NCBI GenBank assembly: GCA_023101725.1
Contig: JALJCO010001098.1
Span: 496,001 to 560,000 of the forward strand
Reading direction: 5' to 3'
Length of the DNA stretch: 64,000 bases
Source of the DNA: Atherinomorus stipes
Taxonomy: Eukaryota; Chordata; Actinopteri; Atheriniformes; Atherinidae
Shown: one piece after another, positions 11,520 to 24,090 of the stretch
How the letters are laid out: every line of letters begins with the position of its first letter
How positions within the stretch are numbered: position 1 is the stretch's first letter
The notes under the pieces: model-generated
Told to the model about the DNA's origin: nothing
Database searches by the model: none
What the model saw: the letters and a program-made list of their open reading frames with translations, nothing else
Translations under genes and position numbers: made by a program

Positions 11520-12370
11520 ACAGTGAAGCTACTTCCTGGTCACCCAAAAAGTTTAATTCTCGCTTCATCTGCTAGGGGCTGGATCCAAAACAGCAAATCC
11601 CCAGACTCCCATGTTGAAAAGGCCCATTTCACAGCAGAAATAAACACGTTTACAGCAGAAATAAACATGTTTACAGCTCAAATAAACATGTTACAACCAG
11701 GTTTTCCAGAAGTGACACCATATACGTCACGGCAAGATGGCAACAGTGGGAAACGCCCAACTGGCTTCACTTTTTTTTTTTAGCTCTTCAGACGTGGCCG
11801 TATGGACTAATCCAGGCAAACACCACCACTAGACCATCCGCCATCGCTTGGGGAGCCGTTCTGTACGTGTGTAATGAGCACAGAAGAGATTCAGACTTTT
11901 TTTTCTTAACAACATGGAGGAAATCTGGAAGGATGTCACATTCCTGGTTGTTGGAACATCTGTGGAAAACTTTAATGTGGTAATAAGTGAATAAGAAGAT
12001 CACAGACATTTATATCGTGAAGATTTCTGCCGTCTGTGACAAATGTGGATGGTGCTGCTGCTCAGTCCACTGATGTCACCGCGTTCGTACCAGGGACAGA
12101 GCGAATATCGGACACGCAGAGCAGAGGAGGACTAACATGCTGCCATGGCAGAGAAAACACTAGATTTAGTAACCATCAACATAAACACGGTCAATTTTGG
12201 CAAACACTCATTGATCTGACACTTTATTTCACGTATCTATGCTCCCGAAAATGACGCACTGCATAACGCTATTATGCTAGCTAATGCTAACAGAGAGGGC
12301 TGTGGTGTCTCGTCGGATTAGTCGTTATGACATCAATTTTTTCTTTTACAGTCTTTGATGAAGATCTGAG
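11520..12370. mobile_element. Dispersed repeat D, family not assigned
   Basis: The block at 11709-11772 (words GGGAAACGCCCAACTGGCTT and AAGTGACA) is the reverse complement of 29098-29165. This repeat is therefore present twice in the window in opposite orientations. The right part ends in TTTTACAGTCTTTGATG, a form common in fish DNA elements. The boundaries given are approximate, and no terminal repeat was confirmed. Confidence 0.5.
11628..11690. repeat. Three tandem copies of a 21-bp unit
   Basis: Unit TTTACAGCAGAAATAAACATG repeated three times with one to three changes per copy (11628-11648, 11649-11669, 11670-11690). It lies inside dispersed repeat D. The translated HFTAEINTFTAEINMFTAQIN is only the translation of the tandem repeat. 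Confidence 0.9.
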
Positions 12371-15349
12371 TTTTAATACACCTAAATGTTTTTATGTAAA
12401 GCAATTTGTGCAACTTTTTGTATGAAAAGTGCTTTCTGAATAAAATTTGTTTTTATTTGATTTTCTTTAAGCTTCCAGAGCCGGAAAGGACCTTTGCACT
12501 GTTGAACATAAAATAAATGTTGAGCTGTTTTGTGCCGCATGCAACATCATGATGGAAAACAAGCAAAAGTCGCCAATACAAACATTTTTAACAAACACAT
12601 AGAAGGTCTGAAATGTAACCCTGACCCCCATAGGAAAATTTCAGATAAATGTAAAGTGCTTGGCAAATACAAAAATCATTGCAACTTCTTTTTTAAACAA
12701 AAGGTGCCACAAAATCCTGAAATATAAGATTAAATCCTTTTTTGTAACATCAGTTTCACTTCAAGCAGAAATGAAGTGGTGATCAGAGTTACACAAAGGG
12801 CATCATTTCTAAATTCCTCAAGTGAAAACAGCTCACAGTCAATTTTGGCTCAACATGAACCCTTTTCTTATTGATCTGACAAAAAGAAAAAGTCCATTAA
12901 AAGAAAGAATCCACACGGAAAATCTAAACCTTGAACTTTTTACTTTAACTGGAGCCCAAGTTCACCAGTAAAACCTGTATTGGACGTATTTTACTAATCA
13001 CATGAGTAAACAAGTTTATTCACGTCTCTGAAAGCTTTGTGAGGAAAGTCATGATGAAAAGCTAAAACGAAAGTAAAAAAAAAAAAAAAAAAAACCTCAC
13101 ACACAAATACAAGCACACACTCTAAGATGTATCACTGGTTCTTAATCTCTGGTGCATTCCAGAGGATTTTCTGTAACGATGATCTCAGGGGGACCTTCAT
13201 CTTCCAGATATGAGAGAATGTGCCTTCACATGCCTCAGAAATGCAGCAGGGAGTCCGACATGCAGCAGGATACAGAACTGACAACAGTAAAACCTGTAGC
13301 GGAGCAAAAACTAATCCGGGGAAGATACGATAACGGTCACATCTCTCATGCAAAGCAGAGGCTGGTTTACGGCTGCACGCCTTCCCGGACAAATCCGGCA
13401 CTCGTTCAGGAGCCAAGATTAACTTTGGCTTCATGGTCTTTGCATTCAACTCGTTTGGGGGCATTAATGGGAAAATGGGACTTTACAGAGGCGATGATTA
13501 CTGCATTAGAGGTCAATAAATATTTGTTTGAGTACAATTCCCTACTGCTAACACAGATATGAAAACTGCACTCTGTGGTTGTTAAACTCCATATTTTTCT
13601 GTTTTCCACAATGAATTTCTTTCCTTCACAAAGAGATAAATAAATGAAACCAACTTTGAGGCATCTGACTGACCCTTAGGCTACAACTGTTAAAAATGTA
13701 TACACTCTAGCTAGACCATATGGCATGCTGTACAATAAAAGCAGTTCAAACATTCACGTGTCCTTCTGTCCTTCCTCCCTTTCCTGTGAGAAAAAGCACA
13801 TGACTTCAGCTCAGTTTAAGCTCTTAGAAACAGCGAAGTTCACATACAGTAGATCAACTTGGGGGGATTTAACCCTCCACTCAGCTGGACGATGTGCACT
13901 ACGTCTTCTCATTTAGGTGTCAGTGAGTGTCAAAGTCATCTGAGGCTCAGTCAGTGGACAGTCCATTGATATATTAGCCCATATTTGTTGACATCGGCGC
14001 TCTTTCAGGCGAACAGACTGAGCGATTGTCCTGCAGTCTGCAGCCAGACACTCGTGTTATCGCTGGGCCAAGAACGTTCAGCTCCAGCAGCCTCAGTAAG
14101 GAAGCAGGATGTCTGCTTGGAAAACATTATCCCCGAAGAAGTGGAAGCAAAAGAATGAACGAGCTCCGCCGCTGAGGCGAAGGAGCCTCTGTCTGAGAAA
14201 GAGGAGAATTTCCAGAGAGAAGAACATCAATATTTAGTCAGTGTTAAGTGGCAAAGCTGGACACATCTTTTAAAAAGAAGACTCTGCAGGTCCATAGGTG
14301 CTACAAAGCTGCCGGAAATTAGAATCCAGGTTTGAGGCGACCAGTCGACATGTTTTCATCCACAATCCTGCAAACAGATCCTTTGTTTGATTTCTCAGTT
14401 TACCACCCAACTCACAGGGAATGGAGGTCTGAAACTGATCAGAGATGAGTGGATAAATACAGAGATACGGTTCAATGGAAAAATTAATGTCAATAAATCC
14501 AATTAGAATTACTTTAAAAAGTAGTTTGCTGTTTTATATACAAGAAATGTGGGGAAAAAAATGGATATTTGCTTTAAATATTGACTGTATTTGTTCATAT
14601 TATGCTAACATTTACTAGTATACCAACTCAAGAATTATATATATTTTTTTAATTGAAATAATGTTTTAAAAAATCATTTATAGATACGTTTTTTTATTTA
14701 TTTGGTTGTTTCTTTGTTTTAATCCTGTCCAGCATCATGGCATGCAGAACGGTGACGGACAGATTTTATTATTATTTCATTTGTGTTTTTATTATTATTT
14801 TTCCCTGCTGTGAAACAACAAATAAAAGGAAAAAAGGGAGGCTAAAGAGCAGAAATGAGAGTAGGTAAGGGAAACATAACAGTGATTACAATAACAGCAT
14901 CAACGCTAAAAGAATCTAAAGGAAAAATACTGAAAAATGAGTAAATGTGACAATAAGAGCAGGCACGACTCGACATCCAGCTGCCGCCTGCACTGGCTCG
15001 GCTGAGGAGACCAGAGTCACACTGGACAACAAACAAGGACAAGATGAAGATTTTCCAGAGCAGGTGCTGTCTGGACTTTTTAAAGCAACTTTCAACATTC
15101 CAGCGGCATGCAGCATCATCTCAGGGGCGATGGCCGGGAGCTTTATGGAGGACTGCACACAAGCCTGTCTGCGCTGACTGAAACCTGAAATCCTTCCATC
15201 TTTGTGGGGACATACTGATGCAGTTTGAAAGCTGCCATAAATGAGCCCTAAGGTGCCCAGTAAGGGGGAGGTTGAAGGAGGAAGAGTCTAAATTCGACCT
15301 TGACTCTGCGGTTTGTTTTTTGGTCCATCTTTGTTTGACAGTTGTACAA
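12371..15349. other. Unassigned sequence, 3 kb, no gene seen
   Basis: An A run is at about 13078-13095. The frames at 13132-13464 (minus) and 13152-13562 (plus) overlap on opposite strands and neither has a domain I recognise. The interval 14500-14720 is AT-rich. A poly-A-signal-like AATAAA occurs in places but without any coding context. Confidence 0.35.
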
Positions 15350-15500
15350 CATTTCTAAGCGTTTGTGTTGTTTGCCTCTCTGTTGGCCCTGTGATGGGCT
15401 GGAAACATGTCCAGGATCAACCCTGCTTCTCACCTGGGACAGGCTCCAGCCCCCTGCAGCCCTGCACTGGAATAAGTGCAGACAATACAGATGGATAAAA
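15350..15500 (+). mobile_element. Common fish LINE-tail-like repeat
   Basis: Contains GGCCCTGTGATGGGCTGGAA, then GTCCAGG, GGGACAGGCTCCAGCCCCCT and finally AATAAGTGCAGACAAT...ATGGATAAA. This series is typical of a very abundant fish repeat that I associate with LINE 3' ends. The clade is not assignable from this piece alone. The two overlapping short frames in it are not genes. Confidence 0.6.
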
Positions 15501-15799
15501 TATTTGGTAACGGTTAGACAAAATCATGATAAGGTATCAAATGTAAAAGAAAATATCTTCTTGCCTAAAGTTTCATCAACGGTTGCAGCATCACATCAGG
15601 CAAAGAAAAACATAACAGTGACACCTGATGATCCGATCTGGGTGGAAAACTGGCACAGCAGGTTCCAGTATGAGTCTCAACAGGAGCAACTATGCAGCTT
15701 TTAGGGCAAATTTCATATTAAATAAACACTAACAGGTTTTTCCTTCCTGAGAAATCTGCATCCGGCCGAATATCAGCCATCAGAACATGCAGCAGCGTT

Positions 15800-16775
15800 G
15801 GGGTCAACCAACACCGATATTTACTCATCAGCCTCAGTCGATGGCCGATACAACCTTTGGGGCCGATACTGTAATTGACTGATTAAAAGAACAAAGCACT
15901 TCAAATATATATAAAAAAGAAACAGTGCACTTAAACAAATATTAAATAGAAACACTTGTAATAAATATATATAGTATATACGAAAAAAAGTCTGTAAACT
16001 ATGGAAAGTGGGTGTATCGGCCAACACACCCGATGTATCAGCATAAAACGTAAATATCGGCCTGAAGTATCGGCCTAAAATATCCGTCTGGCCAATGTAT
16101 TGGGAGGGATGGGCAATACCAAAATTTTCCCTGTCGATATGAGTAGTTTGTTACTTTTTCATTTATACTGTTGTTGATACCGATACTTTTTGTCCCTTAA
16201 AAGAAAATCACATGATTGTACAGTTTGCATTGATATCTGAATCCAAGGACTCTATTAGATATAAACCTCGAGAATAGAAGTACTGAAAAGTATCGCTTTT
16301 AAAACAGTAATGAATTATACAGAGTAAATTAAGCAAAAATAAGATTAAAAACTTCTTTTGATTACCAAATACTTAAGTACGGGTTAAGATTATTTTAATT
16401 CATTCAGTGGAAAATGTTCAAACATAAAATGTTATAGTGATATTACAAATTTACCAAAACATAATGTGCAACAACCTGCATTAAAGTACTGGAAAAAAAC
16501 CAAAACATCATCGTAATCACTAACAGTAGCAGCATCATCATGACATCTGATTGGCTACCACCATCATGTGACACAGGAGCTGGAATCTGGCTGATTTTAC
16601 ATCATTTCATTGTCTAAAACTCTCAGAAATGGAAACAAATTGCATGTTTTATATCTCTACAGTGGTATCACGATGCTCAAAAAAGTATCTATTACAATAT
16701 TTTGTCTGGTTGGTATCAAAGTATGGACTCCAAGGTATTGATACATCCACCCCTATGTATCTGTCTGTCCTTACA
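15800..16775 (-). mobile_element. hAT-like MITE, family A, interrupted
   Basis: Reverse-orientation relative of 52321-52780: shared TCGGCC-rich blocks such as CGATGGCCGATACAACCT, and an end GGCCAATGTATTGG matching the start CCAATACATTGACC of the other copy. The last bases (16755-16775, ATGTATCTGTCTGTCCTTA) lie beyond a second element inserted at 16103-16754. The left boundary is approximate. Confidence 0.65.
16103..16754 (+). mobile_element. hAT-like element, family X, inserted in family A
   Basis: Starts GGAGGGATGGGCAATACC and ends GGTATTGATACATCCACCCCT, which are imperfect inverted ends. It is flanked by ATGTATTG (16095-16102) and ATGTATCT (16755-16762), an 8-bp duplication matching at 6 of 8 positions. 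The body matches 61340-61900 closely, for example CAGTAGCAGCATCATCATGA and TGATTGGCTACCACCAT. It has no transposase, so it is non-autonomous. Confidence 0.75.
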
Positions 16776-17920
16776 ACAGCAGCAAATCATACACCTTAAA
16801 CCTGCAACCTCTCTTTAAGGCTGTGTGTGTTCCTGTGTCAACAGTTAACATGATGCCACTTCAGAGCCAAGGTCCCATCTGCAGGCGGTGAAGGAAGACT
16901 GCATTTCCAAGGTCATGTCTGGTTAAATACAAAATAAAAACTAGGAAATGATCCATCTTTTCGTCTAACTTGCAAAGCAAGATGTTGTGACAGCCAAATC
17001 TCATCTCTCAGCCTTGAAACGCAGTTGAACTAATTATTTACAAATTTATCTGAGTTTCTGTGTTGCATAATGAAGTATGTATCTGGGTACAACCAGAACC
17101 GAACCTGAGGAGATGCACAACTCTGATGGTGGGAAAAAAGACCCAATTTGGATTTAAATCTTTAAAAGCTTAAATCGAGGAAAAGTTAATGAGTGGCATT
17201 GGTTTTAAATTCTGTGGTAAACTTTAATAAGGATTTATGAGCAATGAGCTCATCATTAGTAACTCATTAGCTTAAAGTTAGCCAGAAGTAGAGCTCGAAC
17301 AAGTCAGAGCAGAACAAACACAAGGTCAAAGCTGCCCCGCTGCAGTTTAACAGGAAAGTAAAGCCTCCTTCTCTTGAGGAGGGATTCCAAAATATATCTG
17401 CAGTGTGCTGAGCTTGACTAAAGCCCTGTAGGGATCCAGCTACCTCTTCTCTAAACCCTTTCTATGTTAATTCACAGTACAGCGAGATGGTGAGAACAGC
17501 TACAGAGAAATGACTGAAATGTACATTTCACTGCAGAAGCAGAGCCTCTGCATCTCGCCGGCTCAAAAATAAATATCCCAACACTTAGAAGGGCACAGCA
17601 GAGGATTAATCATCAGGAGAGGAAATGATCCAGACACATTCCCTTAAATGATGTTTCAGGAAAAGTCCCATGATAAGTAGCCCCGGGCTGCGTGAGGTCA
17701 GCTAACTCCCTCAGCGAGTTACACGTGTGCAGGCTGAGAGGAAAGACTTGTTTTCACCAACAGGATGTTAAATCAGTTTATCATTCACCAAATATTTGGA
17801 TTTTTTTTATGCAAGTGCAACTTGAAGCAAAATAACGCTGAACTCGCATTTAAACCCACATTTTAAGCATCTCCAACTTTTCTGCAAACATATTTGTAAC
17901 TAGATATGCAAACAGTTATA
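16776..17920. other. Unassigned sequence
   Basis: No gene or repeat identified. An interval of moderately GC-rich unique sequence lies at 17330-17720 with no recognisable product. Confidence 0.35.
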
Positions 17921-18840
17921 AAGGGGTCCAAGCCCATCCATGCTTCGTCGCCCCGGCCATATTCATTAGCTCATGAACCACGCCCACTTTGTCCAATCAT
18001 AATCATCTTCTGGGAATCCGCTCAGAGAATCTATGTGAACATACATACAGAGTTTCAGACATCAGCCTTTTTCACGATGCAAAATACTCAGGGTTGTAGT
18101 GCCTCCTAGAGCTTGTAATGGGACTACGGATGGAAATGATCTTAGCTATAATGCTGCATATTTACATTTTATGTAAATTAATATGCACTGTCCCTTTTTA
18201 AATAAATGAACTCAAACTCAAAAATGTCTAAATTTGGAACAGGTTCAGACAAAGTTCCTCATTTGGTGGATGAATTTCATGCGATTATCTTTCGTTGTTT
18301 TTGAGTTATGGCCATTTAATTATTTTGCTAGTTTTCGCTAAATGTTTGGACGCGCATAACTTCAGTACGGAAACGAAATTAAAAAATCAGCCTCCACAGC
18401 TCTTTTGTCTCGGTCTGCAGTATTATTAACCAAATTTTCAGATGGATTGGGCCAAAACCCACAGAGGAGTCCACAAAATAGGTTTTGCATATATCACCTC
18501 CCAGCAACAAATTTTATTGCTGCAAAGGGGCGTGGCCTATAACAAAGATGCAGGAGAATCCAAGGAATCGGCTGATATAAGGCACTTTAATATTCACCAG
18601 GCCTTTTCCAAGCTAGAGGCCAAATTGTATTACCACTTGGTATAGCGCCACCTAGTGTCTGACATGTCATTTTTCTTATTTCTATACCTGAACCAAAGTT
18701 GTCCAAGCCCTGCACGTAACTTCTCCAAATCTGCTTTTAGGCTCCCCATATAGTTTTAGGATGGAAGAAAAACAGAGTAAACTCAAGAGGGTTCCACCAG
18801 CGCTGGAGCGGGTCCTGCGCTGCTACACGGGCTTGGACTC
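17921..18840 (+). mobile_element. DNA element with GTCCAAGCCC terminal repeats
   Basis: The left end AAGGGGTCCAAGCCCATCC pairs with the right end GGGCTTGGACTC; the shared terminal word is GTCCAAGCCC. In between are features common in fish repeats, such as AAAGGGGCGTGGCCTAT and TATAGCGCCACCTAGTG. No transposase domain was found. A TTAA-flanked element starts directly at its right end, at 18841. I cannot name the superfamily. Confidence 0.6.
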
Positions 18841-19682
18841 TTAAAGGAATAGTACACCCACTATATTTTCCACTTACCCTCATGGTGAGCAAGACTCTGG
18901 AGCACTTTCTCAATATCTCAAATGTAGCCGGCTTCTCATTTTTCCCCAACTTTCATATAATGGAGTTCTCCAGGGTTCGAACCAAAAAGCTCCATAAAAA
19001 TCCACAAAAACTTGGCAATATTCCTCCATACTGCTCGTCCAATGTAATCCAAGTGTCCAGAGTGGGTAGCGTCCAGAATTTACTTTAAATGACGTCATTT
19101 AGTATATTTTTAGAGACTAAAAACTACTACATCACATTCACAAAACTATGGAAGCTGCAGCAGACGAGATCGCGCGCGCTCTTTTTCTTTCTTTCTTTGT
19201 TTTAAATCAATATCCAACCCCTCTTGTTTGTCCCGGTTTGTCTGCAGCTCTGTCGCTCTTACCACAATGTAAACAGAGAATTTCTTCTACGCGTGCATTA
19301 TCGGCAGAGTAGGCTCTGAACGCCGAGGCTTCCGTAGTGTCGCGAACGTGCATATGCGCGCTTAAGATGTACTTCTGTTTAGGCTCTAAAAATATACTAA
19401 ATGATGTCGTTTTGAGTAAATTCTTGACGCTACCCACTCAGGACACTTGGATTACATTGGATGAGCAGTATGGAGGAATATTGACAAGTTTTTGTGGACT
19501 TTTATGGACCTTTTTGGCTCAGACCCCGGCAAACTCCATTATATGAAAGTTGGGGGAAAACAAGAAGCCTTTCTGATCGCCGGCTGCATCTGAGATATTA
19601 AAAAAGTGCTCCAGAGTCTTGCTCACCATGAGGATAAGTGGAAAATAAAGTTACATCATTCTGTGGGTGAACTATTCCTTTA
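18841..19682. mobile_element. TTAA-flanked foldback (long-TIR) element
   Basis: The left arm (18841-19112) and right arm (19385-19682) are inverted complements for about 270 bp each, with words such as TTGGATTACATTGGA and CTCCAGAGTCTTGCTCACCA on both sides. Ends are TTAAAGGAATAGTACACCCA and TGGGTGAACTATTCCTTTAG. It is the same family as 50208-50948. The central 270 bp do not match that copy fully. Resembles the abundant fish MITEs that start TTAAAGGAATAGTTCACCC. Confidence 0.85.
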
Positions 19683-21539
19683 GTAATGAATACACCAAGA
19701 AAAACAAAATAATCAATGAGCCAGAAATGAAGCTCTGATCACTTGTGAGTCGCGTGTCTGAAACCCAGAGGGCAGAAACTATTTTTATAGCCGCTGGTTT
19801 TAGTGTCAACATTAAAAATCCAGCCACCCCCCAGTTTCAGACCGGCCCTGCATGCAAAGCATTTCTATCTGTACGTGTGGTGTTCTGCGCCCTCGGTTAA
19901 CTGGAATGAGGAGAGGTGGAGATAATCGGACATCACTTTTACAAATGGACTCTTTTGAGTGCAGTGTTGAAATATTAATGGGGAGATGAGGCCACTGGAG
20001 GCAGCCTTTAATCCATGCCAATGCAAATGGACCCCAAGGTCACCAGCATAACACTGCAGCCGCCTCTGGCCAGGACAGATTGACAAGAAAAACTGTGTGA
20101 AATGGGGTCTCTCGTAGTTTAGCACAGCACAGGCTGGATAATAGAATGGCCTCGAGCCTCTACGCCTGGCAAAGGGGGGAATTAGCTGGAGTCTGGGCCA
20201 CATCAAAGTATTTACAGCACACTGTGTTTTTCAAACCATCACCCCACTGACCTGCCATTTTCTCTGGCAACTGAATTCACAAAACAACCACAGCGACGTT
20301 GTTAAAGAGGACCGGAGCCATAATGAATGAGGGCCATGTGTTTGGGGACTTCTTTTTAAACGCCGCTTTAATTTCCCTCATTATTTTTTGAAGGACAGGA
20401 AGAGGATGGTCCTCGAAGCTGAGCATGCTCTGAGTGGAAGAAGTTAAAACTAATTTGAACTTCAACCATGTACTTTGAATGAGTTTGCAGGAGTTGCATA
20501 GCAACAGCAGCGCCTACAGTACTTTGGTGTTGCTGTTTAGGTGATGGCAGCTGTAACCAAAGAGGTCTACTAGACACAAGAGACCCTCAGTGTTAATAAT
20601 GAAGCTCTGCTTGGGCTTGGATTGGAGCACAGACAATTAGTGCATCCATAACGGTTTACTACAGTTTAACTGCAGCACTCTGCCAGCGGGGCTTTGAGCC
20701 AGCTGCTGACTGCATGGTCTGCATAGTCTGAAAAACTTTGAGACACCTCTCAGATTTCCCCACATGCACAAATCGGCTTTACTTCAGCACCCTGCAACAC
20801 AGCAGCGTTGTCTCTGCAGGAGAAAAATGGAAGAAAAACACAAACTTTCCACAAAACACGTCACATCTCAAACTCTAAGCTGCTTTTTTCGCACAGACGG
20901 GCTGATATTTGCAACTCAAGAAGCTACAAAAAAAATCTTAACAGGTCAGCACTGTGCTGTTAAAAAAAAAGATAATTAATTAAAAGCGGATAACTGGAGA
21001 GCGATAAACACCCATTTTATGCGATTGCAGATTGCTGCGACAGGAGTCTGGGGTTTCTCATTCGGCGTCCAGGTGGGTTCCTGCTCTGCTTCTCCGTGAG
21101 CAGCAGGTTGTATCATGATAAAAGCTCTAATTGCACGCAGCAGACCTCCATTACTCTCCACAGTTTTTATTCCTGCAAAAGGAGGATGCTGCTGTCCTTT
21201 CCCCTCCTGTGAACACTTTCCTGCCGAGATGGCCTTTCACTGCTGAATGAACACAAGCCGGCGTTGTGCTGTGCACCTAATACCTTCAATAATCTGTTTA
21301 ACTCTTTGTAGTCCTGCAGGCTGCCCGCTGCAAACATTAACGGCATGGGAGAATCAATCATCAGCTTCAGACGGCCAATCCGCCTGTGCCACTCTGCCAA
21401 ATGACTCCCCCCCCCTTTCCTCATCCAATAACCCCAATCCTTTCCTTCCCCACTCTTCCAAACTCTTTTTTTTTTTTATTCAACTGACTCAGTTTTGAAC
21501 TCTGCTGTGGTGTTGGTCTTTGTACTCCCCCCCTCCATT

Positions 21540-21730
21540 TCAATCTGCTGCACCCCAATTAGTGGAAATGGGATACTCTTTTCAGCCATGGCCCATATTT
21601 GGGATTTACACTGATAAGCAGAATGCTTCTACATAAAACTCCGCCTGTTGCCGCGGTAATGAATTACCCTCCAACCTCTGTGATTCATTAAACTCTTTCA
21701 CACAGGATAATGAAATTTGCTAAAATCGCA
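21540..21730. promoter_or_regulatory. Candidate conserved non-coding element
   Basis: Unique, non-repetitive sequence of mixed composition with homeodomain-type words CCAATTAG (about 21555) and TAATGAATTA (21658-21667). There is no frame and no repeat similarity. Conservation cannot be seen from one sequence, so this is an inference from texture only. Confidence 0.2.
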
Positions 21731-22517
21731 GGTGCCCCACATTCTGTAGCCGTGTAAGGTTACGATTTTACTTCACTCGCCACTGATGTGGCACAGAAGG
21801 TCCAGAGAGAATGAAAACTAAACGTTTAAATCTCCTTACCCTCTGAGATTTTACCCCTGCAGCTCGACTGGAATTTTCGTTCCGCTCATTTTTCAGCACA
21901 TCTCAGGTTTTTGTAGTAAGGAGAAGATAAAAGGCTGAAATAATGAACGCCGCTTAAACCAAAATATTAAAGCAAACAAATTAAACATATATGTTTAACG
22001 CAGCGACTCTTTCATGATTCATTTCATGCAGGTTGAAGATGAAAAACAATTATACAGTTTCTACACATCAGTGAATCGTGACTGGAGTGAGGATGTGATT
22101 CTCCATCACTCATATCTCTCCTGCCTGATTCATCTGCCTCAGAATTTACTCTTAAAGAGTTAATAACAATTCACCGCAATACAAGGAAGGGATCAATACG
22201 TGCCATGAAATCAAACAAACTTTGAATCTAATAAAATAACTGAGCTGCAGCATTGAAAAATGTGTGTAGCTTCTACAATAACAATGAATAGCAGTCCTTC
22301 TAAACAGTAGTATAATTATAGTTATTATATTATGATTTTCATAATAATCATAGTAATAATTATATGTATAATTATATATGTGTTTGGCCTAATATTTATA
22401 TAATAGTTATTCATTTATTATTAGCATCTTTGATTGTTGTCATAATCTCTGTTTTATTGACTTTTATTCATCATTTTTAATTGGTTTAATTGTACTTTAT
22501 TAACTCATGCAGCTTGA

Positions 22518-22645
22518 TAAGGTACAAAAATGGACCAGGACCGAAGGTACAGAAATGTCTTTTCAAAAAGGAACACCCCCCCCCCCCAGCGACAAGCTTT
22601 GTACCCTTTTAAGTACAAATTGGTACCTCTATTTTTGAGTGTGTA
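22518..22645. mobile_element. Possible small MITE with GGTACAAA ends
   Basis: Has GGTACAAAAATGG near the left and TTTGTACCC, then GGTACCTCTATTTTTGAG near the right, with a C run in the middle. These words recur in fish MITEs, but no target duplication was confirmed. Confidence 0.3.
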
Positions 22646-23077
22646 CGTTTCCCAACATTCTCAGAAAAGCATCTTGTCTTCTGCAACTATTTTCTAAGAG
22701 TTAAGGCCGATTTCTGCTCCTTTACATACGTGAATAGATACATCCATGCATCTTTCAGTTACTGTGTTTGTTTAATTCAAAGTAAAATTATTATCATAAC
22801 CGTCAAATGTTGCTGACATGCAGACATTCCAAATTGTGTTACTCTCATTCCGCCATGATAGATTAAAGAACAAAAAAGTTTTAAAAAAGAAATATATCTC
22901 AGCATAAAAAGAATGAATTAATAGATAAATGAAAATATGTCACTACAATGAGGCAAATGTAAAATACAGTATGAAATAAATGATGGAACACACTTAATGA
23001 GAAATGAGATAAATCTGATTAAGGAAGTGATAGTGAACCTGTATCCTGCATTATCAGAGGCAGGCTATGCATTAGAA

Positions 23078-23200
23078 CAGTGATTTTCAAACTGGGGGTC
23101 GGGACCCCCATGTGGGTCGCATGATAATTTCAGGGGGTCGCCAGAAAGTCTCAAAAAACTTTATTTGGGGTCAAATGTGGAACTGCATTTCATGGCAAAC
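23078..23200 (+). mobile_element. Left end of a hAT-like MITE
   Basis: Starts CAGTGATTTTCAAACTGGGG and continues with GTCGGGACCCCCATGTGGGT, a well-known fish hAT-type MITE beginning. No matching right end or duplicated target was found downstream, so it is a fragment or its right end has decayed. Confidence 0.5.
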
Positions 23201-23749
23201 CAACTTCCAGGCAAAGAATCGACAGAAATCTTCTTTTCCAAATATCAGGTTGCCGGATCAAACACCTCTTCTATTTTTCTTTTTAAACATTTTAAAACAA
23301 ACATGTCACAAACACAAAAACCTTGGCAGGTTAGAGGGTAAAGCAGGTAACACCCAAAAACCTGTAAATGCTGAAGCTGCAGCCATACAAGCTGGAAACA
23401 GGAGGTAACGGTTCCTCTGCTTCTGACCCAAAGGAAACTAAAATCCGCCATCAGCACATTTTTCCAACTGATATTTCTGTTCCAGAAATCAGTTGAAATA
23501 TCTCACTGTCAGCTGATAAAATGAGACACCTGCTTTGGGGCTCAGCAGTGCTGCTGTTTGCAGATGCAACTGCCACCAATCCTCTTCTAGCAGCCAACAG
23601 GACATACTTACACTCAATTATAAGCCCTTTAAGACTATTTTCCCTCATCTTATCCTCTTATTTGTTCTAACTCCCACCCACTCATCCTTGTCCCTGATCC
23701 ACCCCTGATTCTCTCCCTCATTCACTCCTCTCCCTCATCTTCCCATCTG
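23201..23749. other. Unassigned sequence
   Basis: Follows the MITE left end without a visible right end. The opposed frames at 23112-23408 and 23245-23457 have no domain. Confidence 0.3.
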
Positions 23750-24090
23750 AATAAATAAATGCATGGGAGAGGACTAAAGGCCAGAAGATGAGAGAGAGGA
23801 CAGAAGAATCTAGGACACTCCAACCTGGATGCATCGTCCAAAGCAATTTGCTCCGATGGCGAGCGAGGCAGAGAGGAGGAGGAAAACAAGAAGCTTAAGA
23901 GCATCTCTGCTAAGGAGGGGAAGGCTTAGAGAAAACAAGCAAAGTGGTCTGACAGGGTGAGTCGCTTAGAGGGGGAGCGGTGGAGCAAGCGAACGGAGAG
24001 AAACAGAAAGAGTTGGTGAAAAACAAACAAAAAGAAAACAAAATGGAGAGAGCAAGCTAACAGAGGAGAGGGAACATCACCCCAAACTTA
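23750..24090 (+). repeat. Purine-rich (GA) tract
   Basis: The plus strand is dominated by AGAGAGGA/GGAGAG-type words for over 300 bp, without a fixed unit. Similar tracts occur near 27815-28030, 29860-30310 and 63400-63870. Confidence 0.7.

Larger units (their letters stand above)
19683..23077. other. Unassigned sequence, 3.4 kb
   Basis: No gene recognised. It holds a candidate regulatory block at 21540-21730 (listed separately), a T run near 21468, an AT-rich patch at 22300-22400 and a possible small MITE at 22518-22645. Short frames at 19865-20206 and 21167-21498 have no recognisable domain and are opposed by frames on the other strand. Confidence 0.35.

Noticed and set aside
13132..13562. 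Opposed frames of 110 and 136 codons
   Set aside because: Overlap on both strands, no domain, no splice or promoter context.
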